A DNA stretch of 64,000 nt, taken from positions 4,201,469 through 4,265,468 of the forward strand of contig JABBOT010000023.1 in assembly GCA_016165875.1 (NCBI GenBank), given 5' to 3'. The notes under the pieces were generated by a model. It searched no databases and had not been told where the DNA came from. It was given only the letters and a program-made list of their open reading frames with translations. This document shows, in pieces, positions 27,401-42,400 of this stretch (the stretch's first letter is position 1; every line of letters begins with the position of its first letter). The stretch comes from Acanthopleura granulata. Taxonomy: Eukaryota > Mollusca > Polyplacophora > Chitonida > Chitonidae. The translations under genes and the position numbers were made by a program.

Positions 27401-30400
27401 TCTTTGTTGGCTATAACCTAAACTTATGAGACAAATTATGGTCAGTCACAAAGTAATTTTTTCTATTATCCTGGCTCTTTAACATGGCAAGAAAAATTTA
27501 AAAAAAAACTTGAATTATTAACCTTTGAGTAGACTCTTTTTTGATGGGTTGGTCTGGTTACGCCCAACGAAAAATATGTTTAAGGATGACCTCATAAGAA
27601 CGATGTGGTCAAGGTTACACAGTTATACGGCACGACAAGGTTGCTACCTTTGGGACAGTTATCCCAGACCTGCAGCCTGTAGTGTTCATAGTGGTGGTTG
27701 AGCCAGGCCAGCAGGATTCTCTCCCCTACGCTGTACACATTACTACACAGAGGGTCGTTGTTGACAGGGGGTAGGCTCAGGCTCTTGTTGGGGAGGGACA
27801 GGGTCTTCATGGTGCGCGGTGTTATCTTAGCCAGTACCAGACACTGAAATAGGGGACATCAGCAAAAGTTATATTACTCCCTGCTACCTATAATTCCATG
27901 TTAGGTTTTACCAACTACTGTATTTGCTGCAACAACTTGCACAAAAAGCTGTTTTTAGAGCCAATTTTCATAAAATATCGCAGGGTGCTTAAACTCACAG
28001 TTTTAAAGTAGGATAACAGCCTATCTTCCCAACAAACATCAAAACACTTTTCTAAGTTAAAAAAAAAAACAAAAAACACTCAAAGTCTGAAAAAATGTCA
28101 TCAATGAAATTTAGATAAAATGCAGCTATCACCCATGTGTACTACAGTTTGTACAGGAGCTGTTGCAAAATCTCATGAAATTACACACTAGTTAATTTGC
28201 TATATCCACACTCAAGTGCCAAAACCAACGTCCATACAGCTTCAGAATTATCAATTTGCAACTGAGGAAATAAATGATGTGACTACAAGTGTCTAAATGA
28301 ACATTTAATCTGATTTTCTCACTGCAGTTCAAAATATACATGAAATGATGCCAAAACTTAAATCGTGACAATCCACGGAAAGCCTGGTGTGGCATTCTAA
28401 ATGTTTTTCATTAGGTAAAAGAAATGATGAACTTTCACACAACGAGACACATATAAGTCACAAATAACCACTCTTACCTTGAAGATCTGTAGCAGTATGT
28501 CTGACCAGGCCCTTTTGGAGACGGCTTCAAATGCTTCCTCCTCTAGAGCCTCGTCCTCCAAGGTTGGGGTCATCTGGTGCGTTTCCACACTTTGTCTCTC
28601 CATCTCCAGCAAGGTCTTCCACAGCTTGAAGTCATGAGGCTCCATAAGGTACTGAGGTTTGATGCCGGCAACACAACCTCCTTGACATCTATTTGACAGA
28701 AATATTGATTTTTATCCATTTGATTGATGTTTTATGCCATATTCAAAAATTTTCACTCTATGACAGTGGCTAGATTTACTGGTGGAGGGTGGCCAAGGGC
28801 CTATAATAATAACCCTTCACAAGTTATCCAGCCAATCTCCTGACTTAAAGCTGGTGATGAAGCAGCCAGCACTGGATTTGAACACACAACCTCACTGCAC
28901 GAGGGCTTAACAGTCACAGTGAGCCAATGATATAACCGTCTGAGCCATTCAGTTCCCCTAAACTGAAAAGAAAAAACTATACTGTAAACAATTTCCCTTG
29001 TATGTATTCATTACTGGGGCCAGTAAACTAAAACAAAACACTATACTATAACAATTTCACTTGTATGTATACATTACTGGGGCCCAGTAAACTAAAACAA
29101 TACACCATACTACAAACAATTTCACTTGTATGTATTTATTACTGAAAGCCAGGTTAATAGCGGAGGAAACCATATGTTTGTCAAGCTCCTCATCCAAGAT
29201 GGGTATCAATTGCTGATCCAACCAGAGCTGCATTTGAACACTTTAACACGTTACATGTAACTAAGGGCTAACCCTTAAGGGGGACCACACTTCGACCACC
29301 TGATCAGCGTTATTAGAAGGTACAGCGCTGGATACAGACAAAAACTGCACAAACAACACACATATGTGAATTCTAATCCGACACCCTTGCCTGCCATACC
29401 TAAGGAAGGTGAGTAGAGTGGAGTGCTGCCAGTACACCTGTTTGACCCGCTCTATAGGTTCCGAGGGCAGGGGCGTGTTGATGGGGATCCCTGGCATGGG
29501 GCGCCCGCTCAGGTGGGAGATCATGTCGTAGATCGTCTTGTGTTCATTCTTAACGGAGTTCAGGTGCCAGCCACCCTTCGCCTTTCCCCCATACTCCTCA
29601 TCAGGGGGCTTACGACTGATCCCACTGAAAAAAAGGGTACAGGTGTGGTAATCAATTATCACACCTCAAACAGAATGCTGGGGATTTCACATGTGCGGTG
29701 TTAGTCATCAATTGCAACACGTACAACAGAATGCTGGGATTTCAGATGTACAGTGATAGTCATCACTGTGACACCTCCAACAGGATGCTGGGACTTCATG
29801 TTGTGGTGATAGTCATCAGTTGTGACACCTCCAACAGAATGCTGGAATTTCACATTGTGGTGACAATTATCTATTATGACACCTCCAATAGAATGCTGGG
29901 CATCAATCACGTTGGGCTTACAATCCCTTTAGGCAAGAGGGTGTTGAAGACGAATTAGGGCTATGATCACCATCTTTAGATATCTCAGTCTTACAATCCC
30001 TTTAGGCCTGAAGGTGTCATATATATAACTTAGACTTATGATCACAATTTTAGTAGTGATCTGCAATCAGCTACATTTAATGTCTTGGCAATATGCAATC
30101 TGCTTAGTGATCCACGATCTGCCAAACCTCACCTCCTGAGAGTCTGTGGGATGGTGATAGGATATGGTCCTGCTGGCCAACCATGTGAGGAGAACCAGCG
30201 CTGAGCCCCCATGAGAACCTCCATGTAGAAGGCCCCCTCCTCGGAGTCCTCATCCGGGAACATGGCCGACCCCAGTGACCTGGAAGCCATGTCCTGGCGG
30301 GTCCGGCTGAACTGTTCTGAGGCCGACGGAGGCTTGTTCAAGGCACCCGTACGTGTCATAGGCGTACTGCCTGTAGACTCTAAGAGAGGTACAAACAACA

Positions 30401-33400
30401 AAGTTACAAGTCACTGAAAGGTTTGAAATATCAATAGTGAGATATCAAGGGCGACATTTTCAGAGGGTGCATGAGTCGACTATTGAAGGAAGAATATCAA
30501 TGGTTCACCTTGAATTAATTGAACTCAAAATTTGCGATAATTCTCTGGTATTGTCTCTATAATTGACCTTCCTTGTCTAGGACTTACTCACCCGAGAGAC
30601 TGGTCTCATAGCTAGAGGAGGAGACCATGAAGTTAGAGCTCGTGGCACTAGTGCTGGGACGGCTGTTGTGGGTCGGGGAGGCACAAGGTACAAAGACGGC
30701 CTCTCCAGCATTCACACTCTCCTTAGACACAGTCTTCCTGCCCTTCAGAGTCACACCCTGATGACACACAAAAAATAACGAGAATGTCGCAAATAATGGT
30801 GAATAGATGTATTACTTTTCAATTCTCTGATGTTAGTATTAATCTGATTTCGATTTTGTGTTTCAAAATCTCCTGCCTTGATTTCATTGTTTCAATTTCA
30901 TGCATGTTGTCAAAGAAGTCCTAGATCTCTACTGACATGTGTTACGGTGTATAAACTTGGTTCAGGCTATCATTTATCAAACATTTAATACTATTTCACT
31001 GTAACTGTAAGTTTTGTCATTACCTGTTCACAGACAATCTGATGGTCTGTTCTGTGCACAGCCAGGAAGGGATAGCAGGTCAGCAAACAGTTGTCAGCTG
31101 TGGCAGTGACAGCCAAACTGAAACTGAAACAAAACAAAGCACTAAATTACTTGATGCACTAAAATTACAACTATCAAAATCACTGACAGGTAAACTCAGC
31201 CTGTTGAGTCCCTACTATATCTTCTCTCAAGAGATACCATGCAGTGTTAGATGCCTAGAAGTTACCTAGTATATCAAACTATGTGTGTAGAGGGGTTACA
31301 CTTTCAGTCCTACTGTAGTCTAAAAGAGCTCAGTGAAAAAGTTCCAACATGTGTGCTTTTGCACAAAGAAAATGAAATACAGAAAACAATTGTTTTAAAG
31401 TTATGACATACATTTTCCTCCTCTACATTTTGTCTTCATGTCCAGGTTTATGTATAGTACAGTAGCAGACAATTTAAAAGCTGCATTATGTAACTAAATA
31501 AAAAAGTAAAAATGTGAACAGCCTGGACACATACGTCCTGTCGTCCTCATCTGTGAATGTCAGCTGGACTCTGCAGGACAGAGGTTTAGGGCTGGAGAAC
31601 ACCACACGACATGGCAGAGCATAAGGCTCTATCTGAGCCTCATTACCACAGCAGGGCTTGATCTCTGAATACAACACAATAAAATACCACTCAGTGCAAA
31701 TCTGAATCCAAAACACCTCTGCTAATGGCATAGTGCAGTTGGCTTCATTTTCCAAAATAATATCCCTTATTTACCCTGGAATAACAAGGTTCCACATCTT
31801 ATGGTGAAAACCTAGCCAAAAAGTAAACATACTGTAGGTGGTTAACTAAAATCTGAACTGCTAGAATCTTCAGGGATTTGGTTGATTTTCATGATCATTT
31901 TTAAAAATGAGATAATTTAAAACCAGAAGTCTATTTATAAATCCCCAAAACAAGCCCTGGAATAATAAGTTAAGAGCATAAATTGAACCTTGGAGCTGAT
32001 CACTGAGTCATGGCTGAACAGTTGAATATATGATCAGACAACACAGACTTTTCACTAACTTGGACACTTACCATTTCCTTCTGGGAAGTACACTTTGAAT
32101 GGAGAAATGAGGCTGCCATCTACAGACTCCACTTCAACTAATGTCACATTCAACTTGGTTGCTCTGATAACAAAATGTCAATGAATACTGTGTAAATACA
32201 GAAAACAATTTTGGGGGGTGTGGGGACAATGATTTCCCAAATAACTGCACATTTAAGAGTACTCAACCATGAAAACAGTATCACTTGTTAGAATGTCAAT
32301 TTATAATCAAATAATCAGTATTTAGTGGCACAAAAGCCCAAATAGTTCACAAATTTTCTGTTAATCCTACAGTGCTGTTTTGTACATTCTAGAAACAGGT
32401 TTTTTCCAAATCTTTAATATTTATAACCATAATTATAGGACTAAGGAAATAGAACAAGTGGCGTGTCTTCATACCCTCAAAGATATACAGACTTGAAATC
32501 CATTAACAAACGACTGCCATCTTTGTACCTGATAGCCTTTATTATCAAAACAGCTTACTTTCTGTACTGAGCAGCCAAAATGGTGAAATCGGCAGAGACT
32601 TCTGTGACTAACGGTGCAGGGGTGAGATTGACCACTGGCGGTTCAAACCAGACACGGGGGGACTTGAGTATACCGATCACACGGATGTACTGATACGGCT
32701 TTTCTTTGTCCTCGTTCAGAATAATCGGCACCAAACACTCGTACACACCTGGCTCACCTGAAAACAGAAAACATATTGCATTTATTTCAAAACATTCTTT
32801 TTTCAAGTTTGAAAACAGAGAACATGTCTAGCACTAAGAAACAACATAAAATTAAAATGAACTTCCATCCATGGATCAGTCTCTTCTCGAAGCAGCACAA
32901 GTTAAGGGGCAGCAAGAGTTAGGTTAACTCTAAATAGGAGCTGTGAAGCTGAATGAATTCTTTCACAATGTAAAATACAAACAATTTCCTATAATTCTTC
33001 CTCATATGGATGAGACAACAGTGCAACAATCCCAATATATCCCTCTTTAAGTAGTACCAAATTATCTCCCCTTAAATTCATACCAAATTATCCCCCCTTA
33101 CTTGTAACCGATAAAACAAGATAACAAAAAAGATACAAGTAACTTACTAGGACAAAAGTTGACACAGACAGTCTCTGTCTGCCCAGGGTCTAGCGACCCC
33201 TCCACCCCCTCTGAGCTGAAGGGGACCCCTGAAGTCTGCACAAAGCGAAATACTCCTGCATCCAATGCCTTGTTTGGTTTGGACAGGTCAAAGGCCCACT
33301 TCAAGGTTTTGTCACTGTTGTTCACTAAGATGGTTCCCTGAAAACATGAAAGGATATTTTTTTCCACTGAACAGAAGATTTACTGCAGTGTCTGAGTTTC

Positions 33401-36400
33401 AAATACAGCCAATGTTATATTAACAGCTCTAGCCATTCCGTTAATAAAAGAATTTTACTACCTGCGCTTGCTAGCTTTCATAAAATTACCTGTGCTGCAT
33501 AAAATCACAATACATAAATATCGCAGGCATAAAATTCCAATATAACACATACAATCTGATGAGATAAAAGGAAAAAGTTAACAGGACACTCCTTTCATTT
33601 TTAATGAAATTTAAACAACTGCACATGTATGTGTGTTATTACATATTTTTTTTTATAATTTGAATACTGGTGTTAAAATGTTCCTTACTAAGAAGCTGAA
33701 AGTGTATCTCTCATCATCCTGTGAATTAAGCCTTATCACACATAGTACTTCGTTTAAAGTTTACATAAGTATATTTCTTTCAAGACTTTCTGGCCTACAC
33801 AAATGAAGATGGCTACATTTTGTAATGCAAGCATTCGGCACAAACCAAACATAAGCTGAGTTGGGTAAAATCCAGGTTTCCTAAAGGGAAGGGAGACACT
33901 TTTCCATTAAACATATTATAATGAGGAGAATATGATCAGAATCATTAAGCTAAAACATATATCAAGCAGACAGAAGCAGAAGTTTGACGCATGCAATTTT
34001 CCATGATATGTAATATCTGACAGGTTGATATATTTAAAATCAGATGGTGGGTTAAAAAGCTGAAGATGTTAAAATTCATTACCCAGCTGCCAATGTAATT
34101 TAGACCTCAACTCCATTTTTTCATGCACATGTTTCAATTTAAAATTAAAGATCAAGAACATCCTCAGTATGCAAGATTATAGAAGTAAGAGATGTTAATA
34201 ATCTAGTTGTACAAACTACATCAGTAACTTCTACAAGCAATGAAAGATATACCTCAATTGTGAACTGAAATAAAATCAACAGAGAATTAAAGGTGTAATA
34301 AAACAAAGAGACATGTCCAACCTAAACTTTGTACCTGTATTATGAATGGAATATTACCACCATTCGTGTCTCGGTCATCTCATATCTTGTACGATGCACA
34401 TGCTTGGAATACAATTGCCACAGTCTAAACTTTCAAAAATTGTTACATTTCCAAGAATTATCATCAGATTACCCAAAACTGTGACTGAAAACAGCTTTAC
34501 TTATTTTTTAAATCTTTCTTCATTAGAATAACATGACTTAGTATTTGACATAGTTGAGTGGTGTTTCTACGCTGTACTTGAGTATTTTCACTCATACGAC
34601 GGTCAGCATTATGGTGGGCGGAAACCAGGCAGAGCCTGGCAGAAACCCATGACCATCCGCAGGTTGCTGGCAGGCCTGCCCATGTACATCCGGAGAGGAA
34701 GCCAACATGAGCGGTACTTGAACTCTCAGCGACCGCATTGGTGGGAGGCTAGTGCGCTAACCAACTGAGTCACGTAGCCCCCCACCCCACCCCCCAAGAT
34801 GGGCTTTTTGTAAATATAGTCATAGTGTTGGGGCGGCTGGCATTATACACTTTTCCTTTTTGCTATCAAAAAAGTTAGGTATATAATGGTACATAAAAAC
34901 CACCTTAGAGTTTAAACATTTCAATTCAATTATTTACATACCAAATTTCTTTTTTTGTGTGTTTTTTGTGTTTTTTTTTGATAACTGGTATTTTCAGATA
35001 CATTCCTCACTGGCTGGCCTGATGGTGGTCTGAATTTATTTCCATGTTTGCATTTCCATGTTAATAATAGCATGAGAAAAACTTAAAAAAAAATGTTACC
35101 TTTGTGTGAGCAATTCCTGATGCTTTAGCCATTTCAAAGAAATCAGATGGAATTGCAATCTCAATCTGATTGGTAGACAATTGCAATGGCTGCCTCAAAG
35201 CTGTGGCTATGACATGTCTTCGGGGGGTGATGATGTGGGCCTTCTGGGGGCGGGGATTGACGATATGGATACTGCTCCTTCGGGCAAGGTTCGCACTGGA
35301 CGGGAGAGGGGTTGAAGCAGGGGTGGGAGCCTTTGTCTGGTTGATGAGGATTGGCATGACAAAGTCATATGCTGCTACCTGCGATGTACAAAACACATAG
35401 GGCTGACATGGGGTTTTTAACGTAAAGGTGATTGCCTTCAATTATGGAGAAAAAATAATTGCTGTCAGCAGACTTCTCATGCTATTATGTAAGGCTGTAG
35501 AAGTTTTCTTTGGAAACATGTTGCATTATTTAATAATGTCCATTATTTAATATACGAATGTCCAATGTCCAAAACTGTTCCAATGCTTATCTGTCTTTCT
35601 TTTCAGAATGTTCTGATGTCACTGGTGTGTCACTTTTATTCGCCCCAGTGGGCACAAAGATAAGTTCTCCCTCCACAACTTGCTCTGGTAACAACATCAC
35701 ACTGAAGACTGTTTGTTAATGATATGTGTGAGGGACAGACTACAGATATGCCTCAACTCAGTGGGCATGAAGATAAGTTCTCCCTCCACAACTTGCTCTG
35801 GTAACAGTGTCACACTGACGATTGTGTTTATTAATGCTATGTGTGAGGGACAGACTACAGATATGCCTCACCTCCGTGGGCATGAAGATAAGTTCTCCCT
35901 CCACAACTTGCTCTGGTAACAGTGTCACACTGACGATTGTGTTTATTAATGCTATGTGTGAGGGACAGACTACAGATATGCCTCAACTCAGTGGGCATGA
36001 AGACAAGTTCTCCCTCCACAACTTGCTCTGGTAACAGTGTCACACTGACGATTGTGTTTATTAATGCTATGTGTGAGGGACAGACTACAGATATGCCTCA
36101 CCTCCGTGGGCATGAAGATAAGTTCTCCCTCCACAACTTGCTCTGGTAACAATGTCACACTGACGATTGTGTTTATTAATGCTATGTGTGAGGGACAGAC
36201 AACAGATATGCCTCACCTCCGTGGGCATGAAGATAAGTTCTCCCTCCACAACTTGCTCTGGTAACAACATCACACTGACGATTGTGTTTATTAATGCTAT
36301 GTGTGAGGGACAGACTACAGATATGCCTCACCTCCGTGGGCACAAAGATAAGTTCTCCCTCCACAACTTGCTCTGGTAACAATGTCACACTGACGATTGT

Positions 36401-39400
36401 GTTTATTAATGCTATGTGTGAGGGACAGACTACAGATATGCCTCACCTCCGTGGGCATGAAGATAAGTTCTCCCTCCACAACTTGCTCTGGTAACAGTGT
36501 CACACTGACGATTGTGTTTATTAATGCTATGTGTGAGGGACAGACTACAGATATACCTCACCTCTGTGGGCATGAAGATAAGTTCTCCCTCCACAACTTG
36601 CTCTGGTAACAGTGTCACAATGACGATTGTGTTTATTAATGCTATGTGTGAGGGACAGACTACAGATATGCCTCACCTCCGTGGGCATGAAGATAAGTTC
36701 TCCCTCCACAACTTGCTCTGGTAACAATGTCACACTGAAGATGCCAGGGTTGAGCAGCTGATACATGTAATCCTCTGTGAAAGTAAGACAAAAGGGAAAA
36801 TAATGACACATTCACATTATCAGAGCTTCTCAACAATCGTGATTACATCACAAAAACATGTACACACAGTTTCAAAATACATGTATCAAGATATTTAAAA
36901 ATTCAAACACTATTTGTTCTAACCATTCCAGCCAAAACGTTTTTAGATATTATTTACAACTTAAATTTTCCATACAGCATATCATTCTACCTTCCAAGTA
37001 AATCTCTACACACCTTTCTGAGATAAAAAAAGCTCTTAGAATAATGCAGATTGAGCAACTGTATCATGGACAAGTGATTAGGTTTTATATGGAGCAAATA
37101 CATTCCTTGAAACTGTTTTTTGACATTTTTTTTTTTATATAATTGTATTTTAGCTTTCACACTGACCAGATGATACTTTACAAATGCCCACGGTGCTCTT
37201 TCATTCCAAATGTACTTATTATTTAACAATGAATAATATTTAAGAATATGATCCTCAAACATAGTAAACTAATGAACAGAAATGAAAGTGCCATACCTGC
37301 TGTTTGGTATCGGGGAAAGTTGAGGCTGAAATCTTTATGTCTGGTCAGGTCAATTTCCACTCGAGCTCTGGTGCACATCTGGTGAACCAAAATGAAATAC
37401 ACACAGGACTATTCATTTTTACATAATACAGGTACACATCAACATTTAAGAACTTTGTTTTCACATCAAAAAAAAACAGGAACTTTGTTTTCAAGTAAGA
37501 AAAACAAATTAGAGTGTCACCTTCTTGGAGAGAAATGATTGAAAACTGAACAGTGATGATATAACATTTTTTGTTATTAGCCATTAACAGCAATATCCAT
37601 CTATTTTTCTCTGGTACTTACCTTATTGGTTAGACTGAAATTAATCACACTTCCTGAGCCACAGTACACACCTCCAAAACCAAATTCACTCTGAAAAACA
37701 CAGTAGAGAAAAATACATTCAAGCAAACAAAAATGAATTACAACTATGCACAGAACAACAGAAAACTTATCTTGCTTCAGATGGTATGACGGATTTACAT
37801 TTACTCCATAAACCGCACATCCGTATTTCTTGTACAGCCTGCCTATAGTTAAACAACAATGTTGAGAATATTATCCAGTTTAAGAAAATTATCTACTGTG
37901 TTAATTCTTTTGACAGCAGTTCAATTTAGTTTGAATCCTCAAGACACTAGGACACTTTTCTATACTGGCACGAATGGACACTTTTTTTAAATACTGGAGG
38001 TTGAACTCACAGCGACCGCATTGATGGGAGGCTTGCAGGTCATTGTTCTGCACTAGCGTGCTAACCGACTGAGCCACGGAGGCCCCCTGATTTGCTAAAA
38101 ATCACATGTGACTTAATTTTCACATGATTGTCCACCAACCAATCATCCTTCAGAACTAAAGTTTGGCCACTAGAGCAATATCTGATGCTCTTTCCATACA
38201 AGCCATTTCAAGGGTTCAAAATTATACATTTTTCTTGCTGTTACTAAACTCCCCTTACCACATCAATGTCCACACTAGGCGGTTCCACCGAGCCTCCTAC
38301 CCTCAGCTCTATACTCTTCCTGCCCTTGATGGCTACCTCCAGGCGGGTGTCAAACTTGAGGATGGCATCAGGGGTGAGGCTGATCTGTATCTCAGCATGT
38401 CCCCCCACAGGCACGACCCCATGGACTGGGGAGACTGTCAGGCCAGGGAAGGGGCAAGGGTCCATCACCTGGTTATTGCACAGATCATACATGTCATCAC
38501 AACATGTGCCACTGAGGACAACCAATCACAATAGGCAGTTAAATTACTAAAATAAACTTCATTCAGAGGCAGCAAAATTCAGAATTTTCTCACATTCCTG
38601 AATGACAAAATATAAAATCTATAACTTCCCCTGATTAAACATTTACTGAATACGCACCCTTAACCACAATATATAGATTATTATTTGATTACTGCAGAAC
38701 AACACTCGCTAAAGCCAAGATTTCTCAGCTGCTGAATATAATTCTATTAAGTGTAATTATCCAGTAATCTCTCAGTTTAAATAAGTTAACAATGCCCAAT
38801 ACAATAGACCTCCACACATTTTCTCCTTTGAAATTTTGTCATGAATATTAGGTACGGAAAGTTTAATCAATTTGCAAGAAACTCATGTACAGTGCCATTT
38901 GAATACAGTAACTAACGCTAACGGATGGCTACACTGAGGCCTATTAACACAGTCACCATTGAGGAACATTCAAACAGACTCTCATTGTATACGCTCCCTA
39001 CCTGAAAGAAGGCATGGTGTTGTCCTAGGTTCTGGAGCAGAGCCTTCTTTGTAGTGGTCAGGTGGACTGGGACCTGGCCAAATAGTACTCTGTGCTCCGT
39101 GAACTGAACCACAGTGTCACCCAGCTGAGAAAAATATAACACTAAACTTATACACTGTAATAGCCCTATAAATCACCCACAAAATGCATTTTTAAAGGAA
39201 AATAATGGTCATATAATAATTTAGAAGGGTGTTGCCCAGGCAAACTTCAAACATCTCTCTAAGAGCAACAGAACTGACAGGATCAGGCAAAATGTGTACT
39301 GTATCCAAGAACAAAATTTTAAATTGACCACAATATAAAAAGTACACAAGTTACTAGACTACTGGGAATCTATCTCCCTTTACATTCTACCTTTAATTTT

Positions 39401-42400
39401 GTGTTGTCTCCATGCATTGGGCATGAATTTCTCTATTTTTGACATATCACAATGGTATCCCCTTATAGAAGGCTTTCTTCAATGTCAACACATTTTCAGT
39501 GCTACCTCACTAAAACACCATGCTAAGTACCACAATCCTAATAAACATGTATTAATACCTATCCACCAACCTGTACATGGTGTATCATGAGCACATTATA
39601 AAGTACAAAGACTGCCAGTCTTCGGTATGTGCTAAACTTGAAATAGGGATAAAACTTCCGTCTCTTTCTTTCGAGGGGGATTTCAGGTCATACATGTAAC
39701 TTGCAATTTGATAAAGCATGATAATGCAAAAATGGCAGTTGTTTGTTGTTGTGAATTTGTTCTGACAGGGTTAATACTATCATAGTAAGATTACTCGATA
39801 TAACACAGATTAATGGTAATCTGTCATAGTGAAATGTCTGCAGTGTATGCATCTCTGTCTGTGGACTACTTCCTACAACCTCCTACCTCTGCCTTACACT
39901 GGAGCTGTAGAGTGTTCCCCCCATGTACCATGAGGGAGAAGGAGCCATCGTCAGGGGCCAGGTAGGACGGGTGCCACACCACCTCACACGCCAGGTCTTT
40001 GTACGCATCAACCGTACCTGGCAAACCGTACACAATCATGAAGATGAATTAAGAATTACATGTATTACAGAAACAATAGGTTCCCTGGTTCTAATGGTTC
40101 TCTACTATTACCTGAAGAATTGGCACACCTAAAAAAGACTTGCTGTGATCAGTTTTGCAATTGTTTGACAATTTTTAATTTTCCGCTGATACTATACTCT
40201 TGTTTGCATATCAAACAATCACAGTATTCACAACAACAGAATATGTTCTCAACTTTGGACCAGTAGCAAAATATTTTCTTTATGAAACAAAATATTTGCA
40301 GCAGGATTCTCAAATTGTCCTGGCATAAAATAGAATCAGACCTCAAAATTTTATCAGCTTAATGCACATATTTACGAGTTTAATATGATTTACAAGTTTA
40401 CACTAAAGCCCAAAATCACTTTGTGAAATGGGCCTTTGGTTCTCCCAGTCTGACAATGCTCCCTACAAATCTGTTTACTGGCATTACAGTGAAGGGAAAA
40501 AGAGACTGGGGTAAAAATATACATATTAAGAAATAGATGCACACAAAATATTTTTGTGAAGAGCAACTGATCCTAGACAGAGATGTCAGAATTACAGTTA
40601 AGAACATTTTAGAGCTGACATAGTGTTCTGTTACCTGAGGCTGGTCTGATGGAGAAAGCTGTCCCTTTCTCGCCCAGGTTAGGGGACCAGGTAAATTCGG
40701 CTGGGTAGTTGTACCTGTTATACAGGGTTATCACCCCACGGAAACCTGCAACATAGATGTATGTGTAAGAATAAAACCTTAAATATGTATCTACTGAAAT
40801 ATTACAGCCATCACCACTCAACAGAATTGACATATGACACCTTGTTTACATATCAATACTTTACTATATCTTGATATAAAATACTGTCTCACAACAATAT
40901 CGTGAAGTTTTAAATTACAGTAATGAACTCCCTAAGTGCACGTGAACTATTGCCTTAACAACGATTAAGCATATACAACGACTAACTGACCCTTTCAGAT
41001 CCTTCACAATTTTGGAAAAAATAAGTCTATGACAAAAAAAACAACATTTTTAGTTGTGCACCAGTATGTATCACCTATACCAAAAAGTTTCATAACTATT
41101 TGCAAAGTGTCCCCCCACAAATGGGCTATTACTAACTAGGCTGTTACATATGACATACTTGTAGCAGAATGTATCCCATCCAAGTTTAAGGACACCACGG
41201 GATAGGCTAAGATTTGTTTAATTATGGGTTAAGCAACATCATATCATGCCTTTTATTGAATAAACATACGACATAACCAGTCCTATACATATTATCAGAG
41301 ATATCATGATCAGAAGATACAAAATCTAAGTATCTTGTTCAGCGACGTTTCAAAAGTATGTTCACATAAGTACAACATCAACGGTGTGAACATTTTGGGG
41401 TGGGGGACACATTTGTAATCACATTACATTCAACTGCATATTGTAATGAAAAGTGTTATATTGTGGTAGAGGTCTAGTTGTCTTACCAGCATCACCAGGG
41501 AGGCCTGGGGAGGCGTGGAGGACCAGGCTATCTGTGGACAGGGACAGACCCACAGACACGACCTCTGCCTGAACAGTCACATGGTCCTTATAGAAACCAT
41601 TGATGGAGTATGACACAGACCTGCATATAACAAGTACAGAAATATTCATTTGTTTATTTATTTAATTGGTGATATGCACAACCATCAAATTTATGGGTCA
41701 AGGAAAACGTTAACAAAATATTCAGGACACTCGTTATGAATTGTCAAGAAATGAATAAAAAAAAAGACTACAAAGGTTTGCACATACTGTCTTTTCCACA
41801 ACAACATTATTTCGAGAAGAATCCACTGTATTACATTATCAAGGCCGCACAAATCCAAATGGCTTTCAGTTTTTAGCCAACTGTATAACATTTTGTGCTG
41901 CAAAAGAATATTTCATAAAGTTTTCACATTTGTTGACCACAAAAGTTGACAAATGAGGACTTTCAAATACAGTTTGCAAATTGAAAATTGATTTAAACTT
42001 CTTTTTAAGACAAATTTCAGGGAGTTGAAAGGCATACCTCTGAAATGTGCCTTTCGTGTTGGATTCAAAGATGAAGGGTAGGCAGGCTCTGGAGTTTGGA
42101 GGGACAACCTGGGATAGGGGACTGGTCTGACGCAGCTCACGACAGTCAACCTGTGTATCACAGGGCAAAGGCAACGATCTTAGTTTAACCTCATATTTAT
42201 AGATCATATCATATGTAGTCCAAGTGAGGAAGAAACTAAAACAAATGGAAGAAACTAAACAAGTGTTGTATCAAAACACAAACAGTTTGTGAGAAAACAG
42301 GCAACATTTTCAGGAGAGTGCAGGTCACTTTTATGAGCAATGAATGTCAAGTTGGTTGATTGCTTTCATCATCATACGGCAAAAAGTCCATCGGATTTTG

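Noticed and set aside
35713..36724. A ladder of overlapping ~70-codon frames on plus and ~62-codon frames on minus, looking like a repeated small-protein family
   Set aside because: They are the 115-bp array read in different frames, each starting one unit later. The repeat is an exon/intron fragment of CFAP47.
35646..36738. CRISPR-like array
   Set aside because: Whole 115-bp units are near-identical, with no short-repeat/unique-spacer pattern and no cas genes; the sequence is eukaryotic.
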